Below are positions 6,864-15,016 of a DNA stretch of 26,929 nt, piece after piece. Location of the stretch: NCBI GenBank assembly GCA_020425885.1, contig JAGQRA010000147.1, positions 1 to 26,929 on the forward strand, given 5' to 3'. The DNA is from Planctomycetota bacterium. Lineage in GTDB: Bacteria > Planctomycetota > UBA1135 > UBA2386. The first letter of the stretch is position 1. Every line of letters begins with the position of its first letter. Under the pieces are notes generated by a model that made no database searches, was not told the origin of the DNA, and saw only the letters and a list, made by a program, of their open reading frames with translations. The position numbers and the translations under genes are program-made.

Positions 6864-8162
6864 ATGCTCTCACGCCGCGGCTTCCTCGGGGCAATCGCCA
6901 CCCCGCCGTTCGCAGTCACCCTGACGGACCTCGAGGCGCGATTGCGGTTGGGACAGTTGCTCGAGCGGGCCCGACAGGACCCGCGGCCGGCAGCGGAGTT
7001 CGCCGCCGACGAGCCGTTCTGGCGTGAGATCCAGCAGGCGTTCCCGGTCGATCGTTCGCTGACCAACCTCAACAACGGCGGCGTCAGTCCGTCGCCGTCC
7101 GTGGTCCACGAGAAGTACGAGCAACGCCTCCGCACCTGCAACGATGCGCCGCCGTACCACATGTGGAAGGTGCTCGATCCGGGCCGTGAGATCGTGCGCC
7201 GACAGCTCGCGCACGTCGTCGGCTGCGAGGCCGACGAGCTGGCGATCACGCGCAACTCGACCGAGAGCCTGATCACGTGCCAGCACGGCATCGACCTGAC
7301 CGCCGGCGACGAGGTGCTGACCACCGACCAGGACTACCCGCGCATGCTGCAGGCGTTTCGTCAGCGCGAGCGTCGCCAGGGCATCGTCGTCAGGAAGATC
7401 GAGCTGCCGGTCCCGTGCGTCTCCGACGCCGACGTGGTCGAGCGCTTCGCCGCGGCGATCACCGACCGCACCAAGCTGATCCTGGTCTGTCACGTCATCA
7501 ACCTCACCGGCCAGATCCTGCCCGTTCGCGAGGTCTGCGCGATGGCGCGAAAGCGCGGCATCGCGGTGATCGTCGACGGCGCGCACGCGATCGCCCACTT
7601 CCCGTTCCGCATCGACGAGCTCGGCTGCGACTACTACGGCTCGTCGCTGCACAAGTGGCTGTTCGCGCCGATCGGCACCGGCCTGCTCTACGTCAGGAAG
7701 GAGCGCATCAAGGACCTGTGGCCGCTGTTCGCCGCGCGCGAGGAGCTGGACGACGACATCCGCAAGTTCGAGGAGATCGGCACCCACCCGGCCGCGACCG
7801 GCCTCGGCATCGCCGAGGCGCTGACGTTCCACCACGGCCTCGGCGCCGAACGCAAGCTGGCGCGACTCGTCCTGCTGCGCGATCGCTGGGTCAAGGCGCT
7901 GGCCGGTAGCGACCGGGTCAGGCTGCAGACCGACCTGGCGGCCGGCCGCGCCGGCGCGATCGCGACGGTTCAGGTGGTCGGGATCGACACCGGCAAGCTG
8001 GCGGCGCATCTGTGGGACGACCACCGCATCCTGACCGCACCGATCAAGCACGCCCGCTTCGAAGGCCTCCGCGTCAGCCCGAGCGTCTACACCACGACCG
8101 ACGAGGTCGACCGCTTCGTCGAGGTGATGACGAGCGTGATCCGCGACGGCCTGCCGACGTAG
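6864..8162 (+). CDS. Tat-exported aminotransferase class V-fold PLP enzyme
   Basis: A 432-residue fold-type I PLP enzyme of the class V group (cysteine desulfurase / isopenicillin N epimerase-like). Asp238 in VIVDGAHAIAH should contact the pyridine nitrogen, and Lys264 in SSLHKWLFAP is the expected Schiff-base lysine. RNSTES (about residue 130) and GTGLLYV also fit. The N-terminus MLSRRGFLGAIATPPF is a twin-arginine signal, so the enzyme should fold with PLP in the cytoplasm and then be exported. Class V members catalyse transamination, epimerisation or C-S cleavage; the substrate is unknown here. The ATG at 6864 is chosen because the Tat motif follows it at once. It is the last gene of the 4207-8162 run, and the next gene begins 155 bases further on. 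In that gap I see only weak self-complementary segments. Confidence 0.9.
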   Translation: MLSRRGFLGAIATPPFAVTLTDLEARLRLGQLLERARQDPRPAAEFAADEPFWREIQQAFPVDRSLTNLNNGGVSPSPSVVHEKYEQRLRTCNDAPPYHMWKVLDPGREIVRRQLAHVVGCEADELAITRNSTESLITCQHGIDLTAGDEVLTTDQDYPRMLQAFRQRERRQGIVVRKIELPVPCVSDADVVERFAAAITDRTKLILVCHVINLTGQILPVREVCAMARKRGIAVIVDGAHAIAHFPFRIDELGCDYYGSSLHKWLFAPIGTGLLYVRKERIKDLWPLFAAREELDDDIRKFEEIGTHPAATGLGIAEALTFHHGLGAERKLARLVLLRDRWVKALAGSDRVRLQTDLAAGRAGAIATVQVVGIDTGKLAAHLWDDHRILTAPIKHARFEGLRVSPSVYTTTDEVDRFVEVMTSVIRDGLPT

Positions 8163-8317
8163 CGGCGCGGCCCTGTCGGTCGGCCTCTCGCCTACGGCGC
8201 CGCGAACGTGACCTCGATCGCCTCGCCCCACCGACGGCCGTTCGCGATCGGTGCCGAGATTCGCGTCAAGTCCCGGTGTCAACGCGTCGATGACTCGCCT
8301 CCAGGAGTCGAACACAC

Positions 8318-9913
8318 ATGCGGATCACGTGGTTGTTGGAAGATGCGTCCCATATCTGGGGCGGCGTCAAGGTCGCATTGGAGAACGCGAACTGGCTCCA
8401 CCGCCGTGGCCACGAGGTGACCGTCGTGTCGCGTTCGGAAGCGCCGACGTGGATGGCGGTCGAGTGCGCGTTCGTCCGCGTGCGCGACTTCCAACCCGAA
8501 CACCTCCCCGAAGCGGACGTCATCATCGGCACCTTCTGGTCGACGGTGCCATGGGCGGCGAGCGCCGGCCCCGGCAAGGGCGTGGCGGTGCACTTCTGCC
8601 AGGGCTACGAGGGCGACGCACAGGAGAACGTCGCGTTGCGCGATCGCATCGAGGCCGTCTATCGATTGCCCGCAGTGCGACACATCACGATCTCGAGCAA
8701 CCTCACCGCGCTGCTGCGCGACCGGTTCGGGGCCGAGCCGGTGCAGCTCGTCTATGCCATCGACCACGACGTGCACCACCCGGCAGCCGAGCGCCCGGTC
8801 GGTTCGCCGTTGCGCGTCGGCATCGTCGGCCCCTACGCGATCAGCTGGAAGGGACTGCCGACCGGCTACGAAGCCTGCCGCCTGACGCAGGCCGCCGGAC
8901 AACCGATCGTGATGGTGCGTGCGACCAACGTCACGCCGGCCGCGCCCGAACTCGACACGCCGTTCCCGATCGAGTGGCACCACCAGCTGCCACCGCGCGC
9001 CATGGGCGACTACTACCGCTCGCTCGATGTGTTCGTCGCCACCAGCACCGGCGCCCAGGAAGGGTTCTTCCTGCCGGCGGTGGAGGCGATGGCGTGCGGC
9101 GTGCCGACGGTCCTGACCGACATCCCGTGCTTCCGCAGCCACGGCGACGGCAGCGGTGACGACCACTACGCGTTGTTCGTGCCGCCGTCCGATCCGGCGG
9201 CGATGGCCGAGGCCATCGTCATAGCCGGGCGCATGCCGGACGTGCGCAAGGCTCTGCGACGCGAGGGCATCGCCGTCGCCGCGCGCTACACCCAGGATCG
9301 CCACGGCAGCCAGCTCGAGGCGGCCCTGCGGCGTTTCGTCGCCGATTCCGTGACCGCGATCGCCGACACCGACGAACCGCGACTGATCGCGAACGCGCCG
9401 TCGGCGACCGCCGCGCCCGATGTCGCCGAGGTCATCGAGATACCCGATGTCACCGCGGAGCTTCTGGAGCGACTCGACGCCGAAGCGGCACGCGCCGACG
9501 CCAACGGCGATCCCGACCTGGCGATCCGCTTCCTCGGCGCGACCTCGTGCCTCGCCCCACAGGACATGGACCGGCAGCTCGCGCTGGCCAGGGCCCTGCA
9601 CGACAGCGGTGACCACGATGCAGCGCTGGCGGCCTACGACCGGATGGCTTGCTCCTGGCCTGACGACGAGGCCGTGCATCTCGGCCGCGGCATGACGCTG
9701 CATGCGCTCGGACGATTCGAGGCTGCCGCGCAGGCATTCCGGACGGCGATCGCCATCGGCGCCCGCACCGCCGAGGCACAGAACCGGCTCGGCGTCGTGC
9801 TCTACCAGGCCGGAGACATCGCCGCCGCGCGCGCCAGCTTCGAGCAGGCGCTGACACTCGAACCCGACAACGCCGACGCCCTGGCCAACCTCTCCGCGCT
9901 GCCCGCGGCCTAG
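8318..9913 (+). CDS. GT-B glycosyltransferase (GT4-like) with C-terminal TPR domain
   Basis: A 531-residue protein in two parts. Residues 1 to about 350 are a retaining GT-B glycosyltransferase: an N-terminal Rossmann domain with the GGVKVALENANWLHRRGHEV loop, a linker, and a nucleotide-sugar domain with the E-x7-E motif (Glu248 to Glu256, EGFFLPAVEAMACGVPTVLTD). Residues about 381-531 are TPR-like helices (ALARALHDSGDHDAALAAYDRM, LGVVLYQAGDIAAARASFEQAL), probably four repeats. The enzyme should transfer a sugar from a nucleotide donor; the TPR tail may hold a protein acceptor or partner. The ATG at 8318 has AGGAG about 10 bases upstream. It is followed after 8 bases by a second TPR-tailed glycosyltransferase. 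The GT4-like call is strong; the acceptor is unknown. Confidence 0.9.
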   Translation: MRITWLLEDASHIWGGVKVALENANWLHRRGHEVTVVSRSEAPTWMAVECAFVRVRDFQPEHLPEADVIIGTFWSTVPWAASAGPGKGVAVHFCQGYEGDAQENVALRDRIEAVYRLPAVRHITISSNLTALLRDRFGAEPVQLVYAIDHDVHHPAAERPVGSPLRVGIVGPYAISWKGLPTGYEACRLTQAAGQPIVMVRATNVTPAAPELDTPFPIEWHHQLPPRAMGDYYRSLDVFVATSTGAQEGFFLPAVEAMACGVPTVLTDIPCFRSHGDGSGDDHYALFVPPSDPAAMAEAIVIAGRMPDVRKALRREGIAVAARYTQDRHGSQLEAALRRFVADSVTAIADTDEPRLIANAPSATAAPDVAEVIEIPDVTAELLERLDAEAARADANGDPDLAIRFLGATSCLAPQDMDRQLALARALHDSGDHDAALAAYDRMACSWPDDEAVHLGRGMTLHALGRFEAAAQAFRTAIAIGARTAEAQNRLGVVLYQAGDIAAARASFEQALTLEPDNADALANLSALPAA

Positions 9914-9921
9914 AGACCCCG

Positions 9922-11307
9922 ATGCGCGTCCTGTGCAACCTGCCACTGGATTGCTTCGACCACCGGGATGCACTGGAGGGCGTCGAGCTAATCACCTACG
10001 GCCCGCCCGATCGGATGCTCGTCGACGGCGTGCACTTCCCGTTCGACGTCGCGTTCGATCCCTCATCCGGCAGCTGGGACGAGCTGGCCGCCGCGCTGCC
10101 GAAAGGCTTCACGCCCGACCTCGTCCTGATCTACTGGCCCGATCAGGAACCGCTGCCGGCCGGGCTCGAGCACTGCCCGGCGACGATCGCCGGCGTCATC
10201 TCCGACTACAACCTGTCGCTCACCTACACCGCGGGGCTGTGGCCGTTCTTCGACGTCGTCCTCTGCGATCGGGCCGGCCAGGATCTGTTCCGTCGCTTGT
10301 CGTTCGCGGACGTTCGCTACTGGTGTCAGTACGCTCACAAGCGCCGCTTCCACCGGCTCCGCGACGATGTCGGGCCGCGCGACATCGACATCGGCTTCGC
10401 CGGCAATGTCAATCCGAGCGTGCAACGGGAGCGCCTGGGCTGGCTCTCCCGACTGCAGGCCCTGCAGGGACCGGGCACCTCCGTCAGCATGGTCTGCGGC
10501 GTGCACGGCGACGACTACGGCCGCTTCCTCAACCGTTGCAAGATCGGCTGGAATCGCAGCATCCGCGGCGAGATGAACCTGCGCTCGTTCGAGGTCCCGG
10601 CCTGCGGCGCGCTGCTGCTGATGGAACGTGAGAACCTCGAGGTGCGCGACTTCTTCGAGCCCGACGAGGAGTGCGTGCTCTATGACGCCAGCGACTTCGA
10701 GTCGGTCGTTCGCGAGTTGCTCGCCGACGACGCCCGCCGCCGGCGCATCGCCGCCGCTGGCCATCGCCGCGTTCAGGAGCATCGTCTCGGCAAGCGCATC
10801 GGCCAGCTCGCGACCCTGCTCGACTCACCCGGCCCCGGTCGACCGCAGAGCACGGCGGCCGACCGGGTGATCGGCCGCACCGTGGCGATGCTGGTGACCT
10901 GGGCCCCCGGCAACGCCATCGCGGCCGCCGCCCTCGCCGCCAATCACCTGGCTCCCGACGACCCGCGCACGCTCAATCTGCTTGCCCTGGCGACGCTGCG
11001 TTGGCGCGGCGTCGATGGCGGCGAGACCGCCTGGCGACTGTTCACCCGCGCGCTGGAGCTGTCGCCTTCCTACCTGCCGGCCGCGACCAACCTCGTGGCG
11101 ATGGCGACCGCGACGAACGACGCCGGCCTGCTCGGCGCCGCGCGCCGCGAGCTCGAACGCCGCATCGCGGCGCCGTCGTGGAGCGATCTCGACGGTCCGA
11201 CCCTGCCGATCGGCTATTCCGATCGCTCGATCGATCGCTCGTTGGCCCTGCATTCCGCGGTATCTCAGGGTAATCCCGGATTGTTCGCGGCGGCGCTGGC
11301 CGTCTGA
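9922..11307 (+). CDS. CgeB-like glycosyltransferase with helical TPR-like tail
   Basis: A 461-residue protein resembling the CgeB / glycosyl transferases group 1 (Glyco_trans_1_2) family. Seen: LVLIYWPDQEPLPAGLEH, VISDYNLSLTY and FFDVVLCD in the N-terminal domain, then DIDIGFAGNV and CKIGWNRSIRGEMNLRSFEVPACGALLLME with FFEPDEECVLY in the C-terminal catalytic domain (about 155-285). In the family the GEMNLRxFE and ACG regions bind the donor. From about 310 to the end the sequence is Ala/Leu-rich and helical, with TPR-like spacing (AALAANHLAPDDPRTLNLLALATL, LFTRALELSPSYLPAATNLVAMA). The gene starts 8 bases after its neighbour's stop, so the two are probably co-transcribed and may act on the same glycan. 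A repeated GATCGCTCGATC stretch near the C-terminus encodes Asp-Arg-Ser repeats. Confidence 0.88.
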   Translation: MRVLCNLPLDCFDHRDALEGVELITYGPPDRMLVDGVHFPFDVAFDPSSGSWDELAAALPKGFTPDLVLIYWPDQEPLPAGLEHCPATIAGVISDYNLSLTYTAGLWPFFDVVLCDRAGQDLFRRLSFADVRYWCQYAHKRRFHRLRDDVGPRDIDIGFAGNVNPSVQRERLGWLSRLQALQGPGTSVSMVCGVHGDDYGRFLNRCKIGWNRSIRGEMNLRSFEVPACGALLLMERENLEVRDFFEPDEECVLYDASDFESVVRELLADDARRRRIAAAGHRRVQEHRLGKRIGQLATLLDSPGPGRPQSTAADRVIGRTVAMLVTWAPGNAIAAAALAANHLAPDDPRTLNLLALATLRWRGVDGGETAWRLFTRALELSPSYLPAATNLVAMATATNDAGLLGAARRELERRIAAPSWSDLDGPTLPIGYSDRSIDRSLALHSAVSQGNPGLFAAALAV

Positions 11308-11340
11308 TCGTCCGCCGGATCTCGGCTCTGACGATTCCCT

Positions 11341-11369
11341 TTGACGGGGCAAACCGAGGTTTCAACAAT
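11341..11369 (+). promoter_or_regulatory. Candidate sigma-70 promoter for the EF-hand membrane protein
   Basis: TTGACG (11341-11346, 5 of 6 match to the -35 consensus), a 17-base spacer and AACAAT (11364-11369, 4 of 6 match to the -10). The expected start of transcription lies about 30 bases before the ATG at 11406. This is the best promoter-like pair seen in the window and marks a break from the glycosyltransferase operon. No convincing Shine-Dalgarno sequence lies before the ATG. Confidence 0.45.
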
Positions 11370-11405
11370 CCTCGCCCTCCACAGTCCGCCCTCGACCACA
11401 GCTCC

Positions 11406-13823
11406 ATGGCAAAACCCTCGCCCAAGTCCACCGCGCATCGGTGGTCCTTCTACCGCGCCGGCGGCGTCGACCAGGTTCGACTCGACAAGGGCGCCGATCT
11501 CCTCAATCTCGATCAGCTCGATCAGAAGCTCTGGGTCGCCCTGAGCTGCCCGGTCAGAGGGCTCGAGATCGACCCACACACGCTCGAGTTGCTCGATTCG
11601 GACGGCGACGGCTTCGTCAGGCCCCCCGAGATCATCGCGGCGACCCGTTGGCTGCGCGAGGTGCTGAAGAGCGGCGACTCCCTGGTCGAAGGCGAAGACG
11701 CCGTTGCCCTCGCCAACATGCGCAAGGACACCGAAGAAGGCCAGGCCCTGGTGGCGTCGGCCAAGCACATCCTGGCCGGCCTCGGCAAGGCCGATGCGGC
11801 GTTCATCAGCTGCGCCGACGCGCTCGCAACGGCCGACGTGATGAAGACCGCCGAACGCAACGGCGACGGCGTCGTGCCGCCGGCGACGGTCTCTGACGAG
11901 ACCGCCCGCGCCGTCGCCACGGACATCGTCACCTGCATGGGTGGGACCGCGGATCGATCCGGCGAGGTCGGCTTCGATCAGACGATGCTCGACGGGTTCT
12001 TCCAGGCCTGCGCCGACCACGCGGCGTGGTGGCAGGCCGGTGAGGACAACGCCGCCGAGGTGCTCCAGCTCGGCGACGCGACGCCCGGCGCGCATGCCGC
12101 GATGAAGGCCGTTCGCGCCAAGGTCGACGACTACTTCGGGCGTTGCCGCCTGGCGGCCTTCGACCCGCGGGCCATCGCCGCTGTGAATCGCGAGGAGGCG
12201 GCCTACATCGCGGCCGCCGCCAAGGACCTGAACATCACCGCCGACGAGGTGGCATCCTTCCCGCTCGCCGTCGTCGAGGCCGACAAGCCGCTGCCGCTGA
12301 CCAAGGGGATCAACCCCGCCTGGAGCAGCGCCATCGCCACGCTGCGCACGACGTGCTTCGCCGACAAGAACGAACTCACAGAGTCGATGTGGATCGAGCT
12401 GTGCGCCAGACTCGACCCGTACGGAGCCTGGGCCGAAGCGCCGGCCGGAGCCGCTGTCGCAGGCCTCGGCAAGGACCGGGTTCGCGAGATCCTTGCCGGC
12501 GACTCGCGGGCGCTGCTGCAGCAGGAGATCGACAACGATCTCTCGGTCGCCGGCGAGGTCGACGCGATGACGCGGATCGACAAACTCGTGCACCTGCATC
12601 GCGACCTGCACACGCTGCTGAACAACTACGTCAGCTTCTCCGACTTCTACGCCCGGCGCGGCGCGATCTTCCAGGCCGGCACGCTCTACCTCGACCGCCG
12701 CGCGCTCGACCTGTGCTTCCACGTTCACGATGCCGCCAAGCACGCCACGCTGGCGCCGATGTCGAAGTCCTACCTGGCGTACTGCGACTGCACGCGGGCG
12801 GGCGAGCCGAAGATGCAGGTGGCCTGCGCCTTCACGGCCGGTGACAGCGACTACCTGTTCGTCGGCCGTAACGGCATCTTCTACGATCGCAAGGGCAACG
12901 ACTGGAATGCCACGATCACCAAGATCGTCGACAACCCGATCAGCATCCGGCAGGCCTTCTGGTCGCCGTACAAGAAGCTGATGAACTGGATCCAGGAGAT
13001 GATCAACAAGCGCGCGGCGGCGGCCGAATCGGCCTCGAGCAGCAAGCTGACCGACGCCGCCGGCAAGGCCGGAGCCGCCGCCACGACCGGCAAGCCGGCC
13101 GAGGTGAAGAAGTTCGACCCGAGCGTGGTGGCGTTGTTCTCGGTCGCGATCAGCGGCGTCGTCGGCGTGCTGGGCACCGTGGCCGCGGTCTTCACCGGCA
13201 TGGGACCCTGGCTGCCGCTCGGCCTGCTCGCGATCATGCTCGCGATCTCCGGTCCGTCGATGGTGATCGCCTGGCTCAAGCTGCGGCAGCGCAACCTCGG
13301 CCCGATCCTCGATGCCAACGGCTGGGCGGTCAACACGCTGACCAAGGTCAACGTGCCGCTCGGCGGTTCGCTGACCGACATGCCCTCCCTGCCGCCCGGA
13401 TCGGAGCGCTCGCTGATCGATCCCTATGCGCCGAAGAAGAGCATCTGGCCGCGCCTGCTGTTCGTCCTGATCCTGCTCGGCGGCACGGGCTACGTGCTCT
13501 ACCGCACCAACCTGCTCAACAGGTGGTTGCCGGACTACGTCCCCGCCCACCACTCCGAGGTCGACCTCGGCGCCGACAAGTCCGAGGCGCCCCCCGGTGG
13601 CACCATCGCCTTCACCGTCAGGTCGGCCGACGACACCCTGGAGGTCGTCGACGTCACCGACGAGAACGCCCAGAAGCCGGTGGCGGTGATCCCGGTCGCA
13701 GATGGTGCGGCCGTGCTCACGATCCCGGCCGAGGCGAAGGTCGGCACCGTCTACTCGGTGATCGACAACTGCGGCGGCGGCGCCGTGACCATCACGGTGA
13801 TCGCGGCCGAAGCGCCGAAGTAG
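11406..13823 (+). CDS. EF-hand-containing multi-domain membrane protein, function unknown
   Basis: An 805-residue protein. Near the N-terminus is an EF-hand-like calcium loop (DSDGDGFVRPPE, from Asp64) followed by a helix, and a second degenerate loop (RNGDGVVPP, around 152). A long helical, Ala/Asp-rich region follows, with LLNNYVSFSDFYARRGAIFQAG and LYLDRRALDLCFHVHD near 405-445. Membrane helices lie at about 574-600 and 603-625 and a third at about 681-705. Between them is a WLKLRQRNLGPILDANGWAVN segment that I recognise from uncharacterised proteins of similar size. The last 90 residues look like a beta domain outside the membrane. No enzyme motif was identified. It converges on the solute-binding protein gene with 27 bases between stops. 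The coding call is secure; function is unknown. Confidence 0.85.
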   Translation: MAKPSPKSTAHRWSFYRAGGVDQVRLDKGADLLNLDQLDQKLWVALSCPVRGLEIDPHTLELLDSDGDGFVRPPEIIAATRWLREVLKSGDSLVEGEDAVALANMRKDTEEGQALVASAKHILAGLGKADAAFISCADALATADVMKTAERNGDGVVPPATVSDETARAVATDIVTCMGGTADRSGEVGFDQTMLDGFFQACADHAAWWQAGEDNAAEVLQLGDATPGAHAAMKAVRAKVDDYFGRCRLAAFDPRAIAAVNREEAAYIAAAAKDLNITADEVASFPLAVVEADKPLPLTKGINPAWSSAIATLRTTCFADKNELTESMWIELCARLDPYGAWAEAPAGAAVAGLGKDRVREILAGDSRALLQQEIDNDLSVAGEVDAMTRIDKLVHLHRDLHTLLNNYVSFSDFYARRGAIFQAGTLYLDRRALDLCFHVHDAAKHATLAPMSKSYLAYCDCTRAGEPKMQVACAFTAGDSDYLFVGRNGIFYDRKGNDWNATITKIVDNPISIRQAFWSPYKKLMNWIQEMINKRAAAAESASSSKLTDAAGKAGAAATTGKPAEVKKFDPSVVALFSVAISGVVGVLGTVAAVFTGMGPWLPLGLLAIMLAISGPSMVIAWLKLRQRNLGPILDANGWAVNTLTKVNVPLGGSLTDMPSLPPGSERSLIDPYAPKKSIWPRLLFVLILLGGTGYVLYRTNLLNRWLPDYVPAHHSEVDLGADKSEAPPGGTIAFTVRSADDTLEVVDVTDENAQKPVAVIPVADGAAVLTIPAEAKVGTVYSVIDNCGGGAVTITVIAAEAPK

Positions 13824-13850
13824 CAGCTCGGACCGACCGCTCCGCCGACG

Positions 13851-14852
13851 TCATTTCGGCGGCGCGGCCACCGGACCCAGGGCCCGTTCGAGCCCGCGCG
13901 TATCGAGCACGACCGTGCGGCGCGCGCTCTCCTTGTGCGGGTAGCGTTTCAGCGCGAAGGCCGTGCAATCGTCGAGGAACTTCTTGATGCCGTCCTCGCG
14001 CAGGTTGCGGCGGCGCAGCATGTCCGTGTCGTGGATGCGGACGTTGGCCATCATCAGCGGGATCTCCTCGGGCTTCGGTCGCTCGTCGAAGAAGAAGTCC
14101 TCGAGGCAGATCCTCCTGAACTCGGCTTCGTTCGCCGGGTCCTTCACCCAGGCCACGGCATCCATCCAACCCTTGAACAGCGCGGTGATGTCGCCGACGG
14201 GGACGTCTTTCAGGTGCTTGTTGTGAGCAACGAGACACTCGGGCATGATCCCCGGGAAGTCCGCGGTCGTCGCCATGACCTGACAGACGCCCTTCTCGGT
14301 GAGCGAGGTCGAGTACGGCTCGTAGCTGACCGCCGCACATACTCGGCCGGCGAGGAATTGACTGGCCAGGGATTCGAGGTCGTTGAGTTCCACGAGCTCG
14401 AAGTCGGCGAGTCGCAACCCGCCCGCACGCAGACTCTCGGCCAGGAACATGGTCACCGCCGGAGTGTCCTCGTAGACGGCGATGCGTCGACCCTTCATCT
14501 CCGCCAGGCCCGCGCCCTTCTCGACGACGATCTTGTCGCCACCGTGGGACCAGTCGACCTCGGCGAGCACGGTGAGGTCGACGCCGTCCGTCACCTGGAT
14601 ACCGACCGCGGTGCCGGCCATGACCAGCGCGAAGTCGTTCCTGCCGGCGCGGAACTGCGCCACCGTGTCGCTGGCGGTGTAGAGCACGACCTCGACGTCG
14701 ATGCCGTGTCGCTTCCACATCCCCTTCTTCTGCGCAATCATGGCCGGGGACCAGGCGATCCAGGGGTCGACCGAGAGTCGATAGTGGGTCTGAGCCGAGA
14801 GTTCCGCAGCCAGCAGCACTGGCGTGACGGCGAACGCGAACAGTGACTTCAT
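13851..14852 (-). CDS. NMT1/THI5-like ABC transporter solute-binding protein
   Basis: A 333-residue periplasmic binding protein. It has a Sec signal peptide (MKSLFAFAVTPVLLAAELSA, cleavage near SAQ-TH). The mature start RLSVDPWIAWSPAMIAQKKGMWKRHGIDVEV is typical of the NMT1/THI5/SsuA group (type 2 binding proteins for sulfonates, taurine, nitrate or thiamine precursors). GRNDFALVMAG, VEKGAGLAEMKGRRIAVYEDT and FLAGRVCAAVSYEP also fit the two-lobed fold. The ligand cannot be told. No permease or ATPase gene lies near, so it is an orphan component here. It is transcribed away from the chemoreceptor gene across a region of about 160 bases, which is consistent with a sensing role, though that is inference. 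The ATG at 14852 is the natural start of the signal peptide. Confidence 0.9.
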   Translation of the reverse strand: MKSLFAFAVTPVLLAAELSAQTHYRLSVDPWIAWSPAMIAQKKGMWKRHGIDVEVVLYTASDTVAQFRAGRNDFALVMAGTAVGIQVTDGVDLTVLAEVDWSHGGDKIVVEKGAGLAEMKGRRIAVYEDTPAVTMFLAESLRAGGLRLADFELVELNDLESLASQFLAGRVCAAVSYEPYSTSLTEKGVCQVMATTADFPGIMPECLVAHNKHLKDVPVGDITALFKGWMDAVAWVKDPANEAEFRRICLEDFFFDERPKPEEIPLMMANVRIHDTDMLRRRNLREDGIKKFLDDCTAFALKRYPHKESARRTVVLDTRGLERALGPVAAPPK

Positions 14853-15016
14853 CTTTCGTGTGCCCGGGATTCGGGTGTCCCGTTCTTCGGCAGCTCACGG
14901 TTGCATCTTTCGGAAATCGGTGCCCGACCATCCGACCCTAGGGGAAGCACTGAGTACATCGCGGGCGCCGGATTCCGATAGGTAGCGCCCAGGTGAATGG
15001 AGCCCCCTTCCTGACA

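Noticed and set aside
6864..8162. A beta-lactam biosynthesis role from similarity to isopenicillin N epimerase
   Set aside because: The name is a broad family label. No ACV synthetase, isopenicillin synthase or expandase gene is nearby.
14975..14993. GATAGGTAGCG before the chemoreceptor, resembling the 3' end of a c-di-GMP-I riboswitch
   Set aside because: The other conserved parts (GGCAAACC and CGCAAAGC) are missing from the 140 bases upstream.
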